From Desulfatitalea tepidiphila (GTDB taxonomy: Bacteria > Desulfobacterota > Desulfobacteria > Desulfobacterales > Desulfosarcinaceae), in assembly GCF_001293685.1 (NCBI RefSeq), contig NZ_BCAG01000001.1, positions 620,001-684,000 of the forward strand: 64,000 bases of DNA, read 5' to 3'. How positions within the stretch are numbered: position 1 is the first letter of the stretch; every line of letters starts with the position of its first letter. Of the stretch, positions 52,040 to 60,074 are shown piece after piece. The position numbers were made by a program, and so were the translations under genes. The notes below the pieces were generated by a model. The model had not been told where the DNA came from, did no database searches, and saw only the letters and a program-made list of their open reading frames with translations.

Positions 52040-54199
52040 TCAATCAATCGGCATGGTTCGGTGCGCGCCCAGCGCATTGGCTTTTCGCGCGCATGCTGCA
52101 CAGATGTTGTGACCATCGGTGGGCGGCGAAATGCCTTGGGTGCGTTTGAGAACATAATCGCGGTAGCGTGCCGGCCCGAGGGTCGCCCCACACACCTCGC
52201 AATAGAGCAACGGCTGCCGATTCAGTATCGTGCCGCACAGGTGCAGGATCCGTTCGCCGTTGCGGTCGTCCATCTGCATGGCGTTGTTAGGACAGTTGGT
52301 GGCGCAGGCCCCGCACAGGATGCAGCGCTCCTGGGTCTTGCGGAAATCCGTGACCACCGGATGATCGAAGTCGAAATAGCCCAACTGCAAGGCATCGATC
52401 CCCATTTTGTCCCGGCAGATGCTGACGCACAGCCCGCAGCGGCGGCAGATGTCGCAGCGCAGGCAACGCCGGGCTTCTTCTCGCACCATGTTTTCCGAAA
52501 GGCCCAGCTCCACCTGTTGAAAGGTGGTGCGGCGCCGATCCATGTTGAGCAGGGGCAGGTGCGGCCTCTTGAGAGCCATTTTCGTTGCGGCCGGCACCTC
52601 GGTCCACCCCACCCGCTGTCGCCGCACCGGCACGGGAGGCATGTTGGGCTGGGGAATATGGTTGAGATAACGATCGATGGCCTGGGCAGCGCGTTTTCCG
52701 CCGCCGATGGCCTCGACCACCGTGGCCGGGCCGGTGACCGCGTCGCCTGCGGCAAATACGCCGGGCATGTCGGTGGACATGGTGGCGCTGTGTACCTGGA
52801 TGGTGTCGCGCCGGGTCCAGGTCAACTCCTTGAGCTCTTCCAACCCCTTTTGATCGACGCGCTGGCCGATGGCGCTGATCACCGCGTCGGCGGGCATGAT
52901 GAACTCGCTGCCTTCCACGGGCCGGGGGGATTTGCGTTTGGCACCGGGCAGCTCCACCAGCTCGGCGCGCAGGCATTGAACCCCGCTCAGGCGGCCGTCG
53001 CCGCCTGTCAGGGAGACGGGAACGGTCAGAAAGGCGAATTCGACCCCTTCCTCCTCGGCCTGCTCGATCTCTTCGATGTCGGCCGGCATTTCGTCACGGG
53101 TGCGGCGATAGGCCAGGGTGACCTCCGCGCAGCCCAGTCTCAGACTGGTGCGGGCCGCGTCGATGGCCACATTGCCGCCGCCGATGACCACCACGCGCTT
53201 GCCGGGCAGGCGCCGGTCACCGAGGGCCACATTTTTCAGAAAATCGATGGCCTGCAGGGCCTGGGGGAAATCATTCTCCCCGGGAATGCCCAGTTTGAAG
53301 GAGTCATGGGCGCCGATGGAGATAAAAAAGGCTTCGAATCCCTCGTCGCGAAGGGATTGCAGGGTGACGTCCCGGCCGAAACGGGTATTGAAGTCGAAGG
53401 TAACGCCCAGATCTTCGATCATGGCCACTTCACGATCGATCACCTCGCGGGGCAGGCGGTAGCGGGGTATGCCCACCATCATCATGCCGCCGGCCACGGG
53501 CAGGGCCTCGATGACCCGTACCGTGTAACCCATCATGGCCAGGTAGTAAGCCGCGCTCATGCCGCCGGGTCCCGCGCCGATCACGCACACCTTGCGGTTT
53601 TTGGGCGCGGCCGGCTTGGGATTGACGTAATACCCCTGGGAGAGGGCGCGTTCGGCGGCAAATGCCTTGAGGCTTTTGATGGAAATGGGCGTGTCGATAC
53701 GGCCGCGTACACACATGAACTCGCACGGCCGGGTGCAGACAAGCCCGCACACCCATGGGAAAGGATTGTCGCGGCGGATCACCTCGATGGCTTCGGCATC
53801 CCGCCCCTCGCCGATCAGGGCGACGTAGGTCGGTACGTCGATGCCGGCCGGGCAGGCCATCTGGCACGGCGCCGGTGTCAGCACGTCACAGCGTCCCGAA
53901 GCGCAGATATGGGTCTTCACATGGCTGTCGAAGACTTCGCGATGGGCCGCCAGGACGTCTCGCAGCTCCCGACCCAGGGCCACGCCGGCCGGATCGGGGG
54001 CGAAGCCGGCGAGCTCTTCGACCAGGGCGTCGAGGGCCGGCAGGTGTTCGTCGCCGGCGCTGCCGGTGGCCACATCCCGAACCAGGGTCGCCATCTGGCT
54101 CACGATCCGCCGACTGCGGGGGTGCTGCAGTTCGATGCCTTCCGAAGCCTGCTGCAGGCGCGTCAAGGTGTCGTTCACGGGGCACTTATTGTCGGACAT
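52040..54199 (-). CDS. NAD(P)H-dependent FAD/iron-sulfur oxidoreductase (GltD-like)
   Basis: A 719-residue soluble electron-transfer subunit. It starts with a GltD-type Fe-S domain (CQMACPAGIDVPTYVALIGE and CGLVCTRPCEFMCVRGRID), then FAD binding (VCVIGAGPGGMSAAYYLAM) and NAD(P)H binding (VVVIGGGNVAIDAARTSLRL), with VFAAGDAVTGPATVVEAIGG. The C-terminal extension holds two 4Fe-4S motifs (CDICRRCGLCVSICRDKMG and CILCGACATNCPNNAM) and a zinc-ribbon-like end (CEVCGA, CAACARK). It is clustered with a PsrB-like ferredoxin and a molybdopterin oxidoreductase, so it probably links NAD(P)H to the molybdoenzyme. Confidence 0.9.
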   Translation of the reverse strand: MSDNKCPVNDTLTRLQQASEGIELQHPRSRRIVSQMATLVRDVATGSAGDEHLPALDALVEELAGFAPDPAGVALGRELRDVLAAHREVFDSHVKTHICASGRCDVLTPAPCQMACPAGIDVPTYVALIGEGRDAEAIEVIRRDNPFPWVCGLVCTRPCEFMCVRGRIDTPISIKSLKAFAAERALSQGYYVNPKPAAPKNRKVCVIGAGPGGMSAAYYLAMMGYTVRVIEALPVAGGMMMVGIPRYRLPREVIDREVAMIEDLGVTFDFNTRFGRDVTLQSLRDEGFEAFFISIGAHDSFKLGIPGENDFPQALQAIDFLKNVALGDRRLPGKRVVVIGGGNVAIDAARTSLRLGCAEVTLAYRRTRDEMPADIEEIEQAEEEGVEFAFLTVPVSLTGGDGRLSGVQCLRAELVELPGAKRKSPRPVEGSEFIMPADAVISAIGQRVDQKGLEELKELTWTRRDTIQVHSATMSTDMPGVFAAGDAVTGPATVVEAIGGGKRAAQAIDRYLNHIPQPNMPPVPVRRQRVGWTEVPAATKMALKRPHLPLLNMDRRRTTFQQVELGLSENMVREEARRCLRCDICRRCGLCVSICRDKMGIDALQLGYFDFDHPVVTDFRKTQERCILCGACATNCPNNAMQMDDRNGERILHLCGTILNRQPLLYCEVCGATLGPARYRDYVLKRTQGISPPTDGHNICAACARKANALGAHRTMPID

Positions 54200-54212
54200 A
54201 TCGGTCTACCCT

Positions 54213-54746
54213 CTAAATATTGCTGATACCTGAAAAGGCGCTGTGGTCGAGCGATGCGATGGCCCGGGCATGGCGTTCCCTGCGGATTTCCGGCATGGCA
54301 TCGGCCTTGCCGAAGCTCAGACAATGGGTGATGCAGACCGTGACGCAGGCCGGGTCGAGGCCCTGGTCGATGCGGTCCATGCAGTAGTCGCACTTGACCA
54401 CCTTTTTGGTCTCCTTGTTCCATTGCGGGGCACCCCAGGGGCAGGCCCGGATGCACGCCTTGCATCCCACGCACAGGTCGGCCTGCACGAAAACGATGCC
54501 GTCCTTGGCGCGCTTTTGCATGGCACCGGTAGGGCAGGCGTCCACGCACCAGGGTTTTTCACAATGGTAGCAGGGCATGAAAATATAGGAAGCCCGCGGC
54601 AGGTTGCCGATGAATTTGGGGCCGACCTGCACCACATGGCACGGCTTGGGGCCGACCGGCAGGTCTTTATTGGCTTTGCAGGCCACCTCGCAGGCGAGGC
54701 AGCCGATGCATTTGCGGGTATCTTGAAAGAGCTGGTAGTCACTCAT
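54213..54746 (-). CDS. Four-cluster 4Fe-4S ferredoxin subunit
   Basis: A 177-residue protein of the DmsB/PsrB/HycB group with cysteines for four clusters: CIGCLACEVACKANKDLP, CYHCEKPWCVDACPTGAM, CVGCKACIRACPWGAP and CDYCMDRIDQGLDPACVTVC. It carries electrons between the FAD subunit encoded 13 bp downstream and the molybdoenzyme encoded 49 bp upstream. It has no Tat or Sec signal, which agrees with a cytoplasmic complex. Confidence 0.92.
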   Translation of the reverse strand: MSDYQLFQDTRKCIGCLACEVACKANKDLPVGPKPCHVVQVGPKFIGNLPRASYIFMPCYHCEKPWCVDACPTGAMQKRAKDGIVFVQADLCVGCKACIRACPWGAPQWNKETKKVVKCDYCMDRIDQGLDPACVTVCITHCLSFGKADAMPEIRRERHARAIASLDHSAFSGISNI

Positions 54747-54795
54747 TTCCTTCTCCTTATCGTTCTGGAAACTTTATACAGTGGCCGTCATGCGG

Positions 54796-56886
54796 TCATG
54801 CGGCCGCTTTTTTCACGGTGACGAAGGTGTCGTGCAAGGCTGGGCTGCCACCCACCCGGTCGGTGATGCTCTCTTGCAGCACGCTGTCGGACACACCTTT
54901 ATTATAGCAGCGTTCCGCTCTCCGGGCTTCATGGCCGAAGCCGTGGACCATAAAGACCGTGTCCGGATGGATCATCTCGGTCACATAGGCCCGAATGGTG
55001 CCATTGCCGCGCCGTGACGCGACCTCCACCGGCTGGCCGTCCGCGATCCCAAGGGCCGTGGCGCGCTTGGCATTGATCCACAGGGTATTTTCGGGAAACA
55101 GCTCGAGAAGGTAGGGATTGTTTTGCGTGGAAACATGGGTATGCGCCGCCACCCGGCCGACGACCAGGCGGAATTGATCGCCCTCGGGACGGTTCACCGG
55201 TTCATAGGGAAGGAACGATGGATATCCGGCCTTTTCGAGCAGACTGGACTTGAACTCGATTTTTCCCGAGGGGGTCTTGAGTTTCAAACCATCCTTGCGA
55301 TCCCAGAAAATCGGATCCTTGCAGTAGGCCACGAAGCCCTTGCTTTGGAAATCGTTCCGTGTAAATCCTGTGCCTTCCAGTTGCCACTGTACCAGCTCAT
55401 CCATGTTTTCATAGGGGAAATACTGTCCCACGCCCAGCCGGTCGGCCAGCTGTTTGAGAATGACGGCGCTTTCCCGGGTGTCAAACATCGGCGAAATGGC
55501 CTGTTCGCGCAAAAACATCTGCGGTTTCAGCCCATTGGCCTGTTGGATACAGTCCGTCCGCTCGAAATAGGTCGATTCGGGCAGCACCACATCCGAATAC
55601 CAGGCCGAATCGCTGAAATTGACGTCGATGCTCACGATCAGGTCCAATTTCTCAAACGCCTTCTTGGTCTGGTTGGTATCCGGGATGGATTTGAGCGCAT
55701 CGAAGCGATTGATGATCAGCGCTTTGACCGGATAGGGCTTCTCGGTGAGAATGGCGTCGATGAGGGTCTGGGGAACGCCATGAGCCGGATCGGGCAGGGG
55801 GAATTCCTTGCTGCCCACCAGGTCGGCGCGGGGGGCGGAAACCTTGGGTAGATCCTGGTCGGTGAGCTTGCGGGCCGGTTTGCCGCCTGCTTCGCCGGGA
55901 CCTTTTTTGAAGAAGAAACCGCCGGGCGCCTCGATGGATCCCATGAGTGCATTGAGCATCAGGATGGAACGACGCAGGTAAATTTCCTCCTCGTGGTGGG
56001 CGCCGCGGTAGCCGTAGTGAAAGATCACCGCCGGTTTGTCGCGGCTGATTTCGCGGGCAAAGGTGACCATCTCATCGGCCGGGATACCGGTTTCGGCCTC
56101 GGCCCATTCAGGCGTGTAGGCCTGGACGAACTCCTTGAGGTCCACCAGTCCTTCCACCCAACGGTCGACGAAAGGCGCGTCATAGAGCCGCTCCTTGAGA
56201 ATGATGTGAATCAACGCATAGTTGAGGGCCAGGTCCGTTCCCGGCCGGATCATCCAGTAGCGATGGGCCTTGGTAGCGGTGACCGTGACGCGCGGGTCGA
56301 TGTAGGTCATCTTGGCACCTTTGTCCATGGCGCCGATCAGGCTTTTGACCTCCTTGACCGCCACGGCCTCGAAGATGTTGCGGCCGTAGAGAACGATATG
56401 TTTGGTCTTGTCATATTGCAGCCCGACCTGGGCATCATTGTAGCCGAAAAGGCTCCTGCAGGCGGTGTTGACCGAACCCTTGCACAAAGCGTCATGGGTC
56501 AGATGGTTGGGCGACCCGATCGCCTTCAAAAACGTCTTGGATACATGGGTCGAGAGATTCGTCCTTTCGATAAGGGCCACGCTTTTGCCGCCATAGGTGT
56601 CGATGGTACTGCGCAGTCGGTCGGCGATGTAGTCGAGGGCCTCTTGCCAGCTGGCGCTGCGCCATTTACCGGAGCCCCGCTCGCCGTCGCGAATCAGAGG
56701 GGTCTGAAGCCGTTGCTCGTCGTACAGCAACGCCTTTCCAGCGGCACCTTTAGGGCAGAGACTGCCCTCGATACCGGCCACATGAGGATTGCCCTGAACC
56801 CATTTGACCTGTCCATGGGCCACGCGAACCTGGATCGGGCAGCGTACGGAACACATAAAACACAAAGAATAAACTGTTTTTTCCAC
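54796..56886 (-). CDS. Molybdopterin oxidoreductase, polysulfide/thiosulfate-reductase-like, cytoplasmic
   Basis: A 696-residue catalytic subunit of the DMSO-reductase superfamily. The N-terminal 4Fe-4S ligands are CFMCSVRCP and LCPKG. A candidate Mo-ligand Cys lies in THDALCKGSVNTAC, in the position used by PhsA/PsrA-type enzymes. GEAGGKPARKL, VVLPESTYFERTDCIQQANG and the C-terminal molydopterin-binding domain (HTHVSTQNNPYLLELFPENT) are intact. No Tat signal is present, and no membrane subunit is encoded nearby, so it works in the cytoplasm with the ferredoxin and NAD(P)H subunits. GTG 56886 follows GGAGG. The substrate is inferred only, from family and the sulfur-type neighbour. Confidence 0.85.
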   Translation of the reverse strand: MEKTVYSLCFMCSVRCPIQVRVAHGQVKWVQGNPHVAGIEGSLCPKGAAGKALLYDEQRLQTPLIRDGERGSGKWRSASWQEALDYIADRLRSTIDTYGGKSVALIERTNLSTHVSKTFLKAIGSPNHLTHDALCKGSVNTACRSLFGYNDAQVGLQYDKTKHIVLYGRNIFEAVAVKEVKSLIGAMDKGAKMTYIDPRVTVTATKAHRYWMIRPGTDLALNYALIHIILKERLYDAPFVDRWVEGLVDLKEFVQAYTPEWAEAETGIPADEMVTFAREISRDKPAVIFHYGYRGAHHEEEIYLRRSILMLNALMGSIEAPGGFFFKKGPGEAGGKPARKLTDQDLPKVSAPRADLVGSKEFPLPDPAHGVPQTLIDAILTEKPYPVKALIINRFDALKSIPDTNQTKKAFEKLDLIVSIDVNFSDSAWYSDVVLPESTYFERTDCIQQANGLKPQMFLREQAISPMFDTRESAVILKQLADRLGVGQYFPYENMDELVQWQLEGTGFTRNDFQSKGFVAYCKDPIFWDRKDGLKLKTPSGKIEFKSSLLEKAGYPSFLPYEPVNRPEGDQFRLVVGRVAAHTHVSTQNNPYLLELFPENTLWINAKRATALGIADGQPVEVASRRGNGTIRAYVTEMIHPDTVFMVHGFGHEARRAERCYNKGVSDSVLQESITDRVGGSPALHDTFVTVKKAAA

Positions 56887-56935
56887 TCTGAGCCTCCACA
56901 ATGTCAGGCGTTTTTTGTGATGGTGGCATCACCTT

Positions 56936-56970
56936 TTTATATTGTCATAGTGTCACAGCGTGTCACAGCC
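56936..56970 (-). promoter_or_regulatory. Candidate promoter and tandem repeats upstream of the molybdoenzyme operon
   Basis: On the minus strand TATAAA (56941-56936) lies about 50 bp before the GTG start. On the plus strand, TTGTCATAG is followed by TGTCACAGCG and TGTCACAGCC (56951-56970), a 10-bp direct repeat that overlaps the likely -35 position. Such helically phased repeats could bind a regulator. Confidence 0.35.
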
Positions 56971-57092
56971 GAGGACCGGTATTTCGTTTCGATGGTTCTG
57001 AAAATCTGGTCGACGGATAAATCGCTGTCGGCTGTACAAAGCAAAATACATACCACAAACTTTTCTCACCCCACCGTTTGATGAACTCGTTT

Positions 57093-57212
57093 AAAGTCCG
57101 GAATCAGGTTTTACCGTCTTCCCGGTGAACGCCGGGATCCAGTGTTTTCAATAGGTTCTGGATGCCGGCGTTCGCCGGCATGACGCCTCTGCGACTTTTT
57201 ACGGTGTCGTCA
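57093..57212. repeat. Dispersed palindromic repeat R2, copy 2
   Basis: The second R2 copy, sharing AAAGTCCGGAATCAGG, CCGGGATCCAGT, TTTTCAATAG and CCGGCATGACGC with the copy at 5684. The arms ACGCCGGGATCCAG and CTGGATGCCGGCGT are fully complementary apart from one base. It ends in CTTTTTACGGTGTCGTCA, which resembles the R3 ends. Confidence 0.75.
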
Positions 57213-57550
57213 CCGTTTGACACTCCCCTGGAAAAGGCATAAAAGCTAAAATTTCAATTTATTAGGCTGTTACCAAACGGATAGGCGGATTGGGTTTGCG
57301 GCAGAATGCAAAAAAAATAATGCAGATGAAAATTTTTCTTGCATGTATCTAACATGCTGTGTCTATGTCAATTCATCCGATGCGTGGAAAATATGCAATA
57401 AAAAATATGCATTCGTAGCAGTTGTTGAGTCGCTTTGGGGCGACAGTCATTCGGGGGAAAATGGGGCTGGATTCTTTTTAACTATATGAAAAAACATATT
57501 AAACTAGAAAAGAGGATTCCTTTGAAGACAGTATGGGTCAACTGAAAATT
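57213..57550 (+). other. AT-rich control region upstream of the TauE-like operon
   Basis: About 340 bp, clearly more AT-rich than the rest of the window. It includes two direct copies of AAATATGCA (57389-57397 and 57403-57411) and an inverted repeat ATATG-N6-CATAT (57484-57499). These lie 50-165 bp upstream of the sigma-54 promoter, where an enhancer-binding activator would bind. No gene is seen. Confidence 0.45.
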
Positions 57551-57566
57551 TGGCATACCGATTGCT
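57551..57566 (+). promoter_or_regulatory. Sigma-54 promoter of the TauE-like operon
   Basis: TGGCATACCGATTGCT has the invariant GG and GC of a -24/-12 promoter exactly 10 bases apart and matches the consensus TGGCAC-N5-TTGCT at all but one position. It lies about 80 bp before the start codon. A sigma-54 activator is encoded 4 kb downstream. Confidence 0.75.
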
Positions 57567-57647
57567 CTATATGCAACATTTAATTTTAATGTGAAGGTTG
57601 CCGTTTCTGGCGGCAGTTGGTTTTTTTCTCATATTCGGAGGAGCGTT

Positions 57648-58793
57648 ATGAATCGAAGCGTCAAGACCTGTTTTTCCATTTTGTTGTTAGCTGCCATGCT
57701 CGTCGCACCCCTGTTTCTGGCGGATACTGCTGCTGCCGCCAACCTCGAAGAGGCCATTGCTCAGGCCCCCAAGGGGACAGAATCGGGGCAGATCGATCCC
57801 AATGCAGCCACGGGTTACCTGGGGATTCCCGGTGGGATCCAGGTTAACCTGGTGCTGGCCTTTTTCTGGGCCATATGGGTCGGTTGGGTCTTTTCCACCG
57901 TTGGCGCCTTCGGCGGCATCATGGCCGGTGTGGGCCACATCTCGATCTTCGGGTTGGGTGCCTATGCCAAGACCTTTAAGGACAGCGCCCCCACCCTCAA
58001 CAAGTTCATCACTGACAGCATCCGCGTCTCCAACCAGTGGCTGGTGGGCTTGTCGGCGGCTGTTTCCAGTATGAACTATGCCAAGCAGAAACGCCTGATC
58101 GCCCCCTTGGGCCTTTTCCTGGGGTTCGGCTCCCTGCTGGCCGCTTTCCTGGTCGTCTACACGACCATGGGCAAGGTGAAGTTTTCCCAGTACCAGGGGT
58201 GGTTCGGTCTGATCGTGTTCATCATCGGCGGGTTCATGGTCTATGAAATGACCCCCAAAGGCCAGTCTTCGAAGAAACGGGCCAAGGATGCGGCCAAGGC
58301 GTTCGAGGCGACCATCAAACAAAAAGGCGACATTACCGGCCAGGGGGTCAAGACCACCCATTTCAGCCTGGCCAAGACCGAGATTTCCTTCTTCGGCCAG
58401 ACCTTTACCTTCAGCCCCGTATGGGCCTTTGTGGGCGGTTTTTTCATCAGCGCCATCTCCTCGTTCATCGGCGTGGGCGGCGGATTCTTGTATGTGCCCT
58501 TTTTGACCAGCGTCGTCGGTCTGCCCATGTTCGTGGCCGCCGGTACATCGGCCCTGGCGGTGTTGATCAGCATGATTCTGTCCATCATCAACTTCATGAT
58601 CAAGGGCGTCACCGTTTACTGGATCATGATCGGTGTGGAGTTGGTGGGCATCTTCATCGGGTCGATGATCGGACCGCGCACCGGCAAATACATCCCGGAA
58701 AAAGGCCTCAAGTGGTTTTTCATCGTCCTGGCCTGCTATGTGGGTCTGGACTACACCCTGCGTGGCTTTTTCAATTACCGAATCTTCGGTTAG
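57648..58793 (+). CDS. TauE/SafE-family membrane transporter
   Basis: A 381-residue inner-membrane protein of the sulfite exporter/TauE-SafE family. A signal-like N-terminus (SILLLAAMLVAPLFLADTAA) precedes about eight membrane helices in two halves separated by a basic cytoplasmic loop (about residues 205-245). Family-typical segments are AFGGIMAGVGHISIFGLGAY and FIGVGGGFLYVPFLTSVVGL. ATG 57648 follows CGGAGGAG. Transport of sulfite or an organosulfonate is inferred from family, and the nearby sulfur-type molybdoenzyme fits. A sigma-54 promoter drives it. Confidence 0.87.
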   Translation: MNRSVKTCFSILLLAAMLVAPLFLADTAAAANLEEAIAQAPKGTESGQIDPNAATGYLGIPGGIQVNLVLAFFWAIWVGWVFSTVGAFGGIMAGVGHISIFGLGAYAKTFKDSAPTLNKFITDSIRVSNQWLVGLSAAVSSMNYAKQKRLIAPLGLFLGFGSLLAAFLVVYTTMGKVKFSQYQGWFGLIVFIIGGFMVYEMTPKGQSSKKRAKDAAKAFEATIKQKGDITGQGVKTTHFSLAKTEISFFGQTFTFSPVWAFVGGFFISAISSFIGVGGGFLYVPFLTSVVGLPMFVAAGTSALAVLISMILSIINFMIKGVTVYWIMIGVELVGIFIGSMIGPRTGKYIPEKGLKWFFIVLACYVGLDYTLRGFFNYRIFG

Positions 58794-58806
58794 CCACAGA
58801 TAATGA

Positions 58807-58947
58807 GTGTCCGTCCACAAATAGGCAAATTGGGTCGAGATCACGGCGCACGGAAGATTTGACCGCAGGCATATGAATGATATTCCGAGGATTAAATTTT
58901 TCGTGCAACACCGATATCGGGCCAATTGGTCATTTGTGGATGGGCAC
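58807..58947. repeat. MITE-like repeat R4, copy 2
   Basis: A 141-bp full-length copy of R4 in the opposite orientation to the one at 17015-17156. It begins GTGTCCGTCCACAAATAGGC and ends CCAATTGGTCATTTGTGGAT followed by GGGCAC. It lies 13 bp after the TauE-like stop codon and separates that gene from the membrane-protein/kinase genes downstream. Confidence 0.8.
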
Positions 58948-59013
58948 TGAATAGAGGCGTGCCGGCGTCCGCGCCCCTGCACGGCGCCGGCCCGTTTTGG
59001 AAGAGATGACGTT

Positions 59014-59577
59014 GTGATAGACCAGTTCCTGACATCCGCCTATTTGTGGATGGATGCCATACTCATCGCACCCTTCCGTTTACCCGGCGACCCCCTGTTC
59101 GGGTTCCTGGTGGGCGCTTTTTGCCTGGCCATGCACTGTGTGATCGCCGGAGAGCTGACCCTGTCCGCTGCCATCCGTTTCAACCGGGGACATCTGCAAC
59201 AACTCAAGAGCGACATCGCCCGGCGCGAAGCGTTGAGTATCATGGCGCATGACGCCGGCGATCGGGCCGGCTACAAGGCATTCAACAAACAGGCCAATGA
59301 CGCCTGGGGACGCCACTTTTTCACCATGGCGGCCTATTCGGCCGGTATGCTCTGGCCGGTACCTTTTGCCCTGGGGTGGTTGAACGGCCGTTTTCACGAT
59401 GTGGATTTCGCGGTGGCCTGGCCGCTGTCGATTCTGGTCGGACCCACCGTCGGATATCCATTTATATTTATTCCGCTGTACATTCTCGGCCGAATCGTAT
59501 TCGGCCACCTGCGCCGTTGGCTGCCCTATTTCCGTAACGTTCAAAAGATGCTCGATGCCGCCGGCGGGCCAGGATAG
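59014..59577 (+). CDS. Uncharacterised membrane protein
   Basis: A 187-residue protein with three or four hydrophobic segments, for example LFGFLVGAFCLAMHCVIAGE, YSAGMLWPVPFALGWLNG and WPLSILVGPTVGYPFIFIPL. A charged cytoplasmic loop (about residues 60-95) lies between the first and second. Its function is unknown. It starts with GTG 59014 with only a weak ribosome-binding site. It is followed after 23 bp by another small membrane protein and then by a kinase/regulator pair, so it may be part of a membrane sensing unit. Confidence 0.7.
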   Translation: MIDQFLTSAYLWMDAILIAPFRLPGDPLFGFLVGAFCLAMHCVIAGELTLSAAIRFNRGHLQQLKSDIARREALSIMAHDAGDRAGYKAFNKQANDAWGRHFFTMAAYSAGMLWPVPFALGWLNGRFHDVDFAVAWPLSILVGPTVGYPFIFIPLYILGRIVFGHLRRWLPYFRNVQKMLDAAGGPG

Positions 59578-59600
59578 CGACGCCAAGGAGCGGTTCGCCC

Positions 59601-60074
59601 TTGATTTGCCTTTTACTCAGTCTGCTGCTGGCCGCTGCTGTATGCTGGCCGGAGCCGGTGTGGGCGCTGCAAGCCCATGGCGGCCCCGAAGGGCTGTATG
59701 CCCACCAGATGGCCCACCTCTTCTTCGCCTTTTCCATGGGGCTGCTGATCTACTGGTTGCGCAGACGCCGCCTTGTTGACATGCGGGGATGGCGTTTCAT
59801 CCAGTACGCCGCCTTATTCTTTATCCTCTGGAATACCGATGCCTTTGTCGGCCATTGGTTGGAAGAACAATCCGGGCTCATCGAAATTCAACGCATCGGG
59901 ACGATGCATCTGCATATCGACGCGGCCCAGGGGCATGAGTGGGTCGCACACCTCTATTACCTGGTCAAGTTGGACCATTTGTTGTGCGTGCCGGCCATGG
60001 TTTTCCTTTTCATGGGCTTGCGCTGGCTGCTGCGCATGCCGGCGGATCGGGATGGCGCGAAGGGGGGCGCATGA
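59601..60074 (+). CDS. Uncharacterised His-rich membrane protein
   Basis: A 157-residue protein with a signal-like N-terminus (LLSLLLAAAVCWPEPVWA) and about three membrane helices (HLFFAFSMGLLIYWL, FIQYAALFFILWNTDAFVGH, LLCVPAMVFLFMGLRWLL). Many His residues sit near the membrane ends (AHQMAHLF, GHWLEE, MHLHID, GHEWVAHLYYLVKLDH), suggesting metal or heme binding. It starts with TTG 59601 and overlaps the sensor kinase start by 4 bp. The function is unknown; a redox or metal-sensing partner of the kinase is a reasonable guess. Confidence 0.7.
   Translation: MICLLLSLLLAAAVCWPEPVWALQAHGGPEGLYAHQMAHLFFAFSMGLLIYWLRRRRLVDMRGWRFIQYAALFFILWNTDAFVGHWLEEQSGLIEIQRIGTMHLHIDAAQGHEWVAHLYYLVKLDHLLCVPAMVFLFMGLRWLLRMPADRDGAKGGA

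Noticed and set aside
51620-54226. 868-codon open frame on the plus strand
   Set aside because: It lies opposite the FAD/iron-sulfur oxidoreductase, has no recognisable domain, and its His/Gly/Ala-rich composition is what the reverse of a GC-rich gene gives.
59036-59060. Sequence resembling an R4 end (CCTATTTGTGGATGG) inside the 59014 gene
   Set aside because: It encodes an ordinary segment (AYLWMDA) in frame, and no partner end or R4 interior follows. It may be a chance match close to the true R4 copy.
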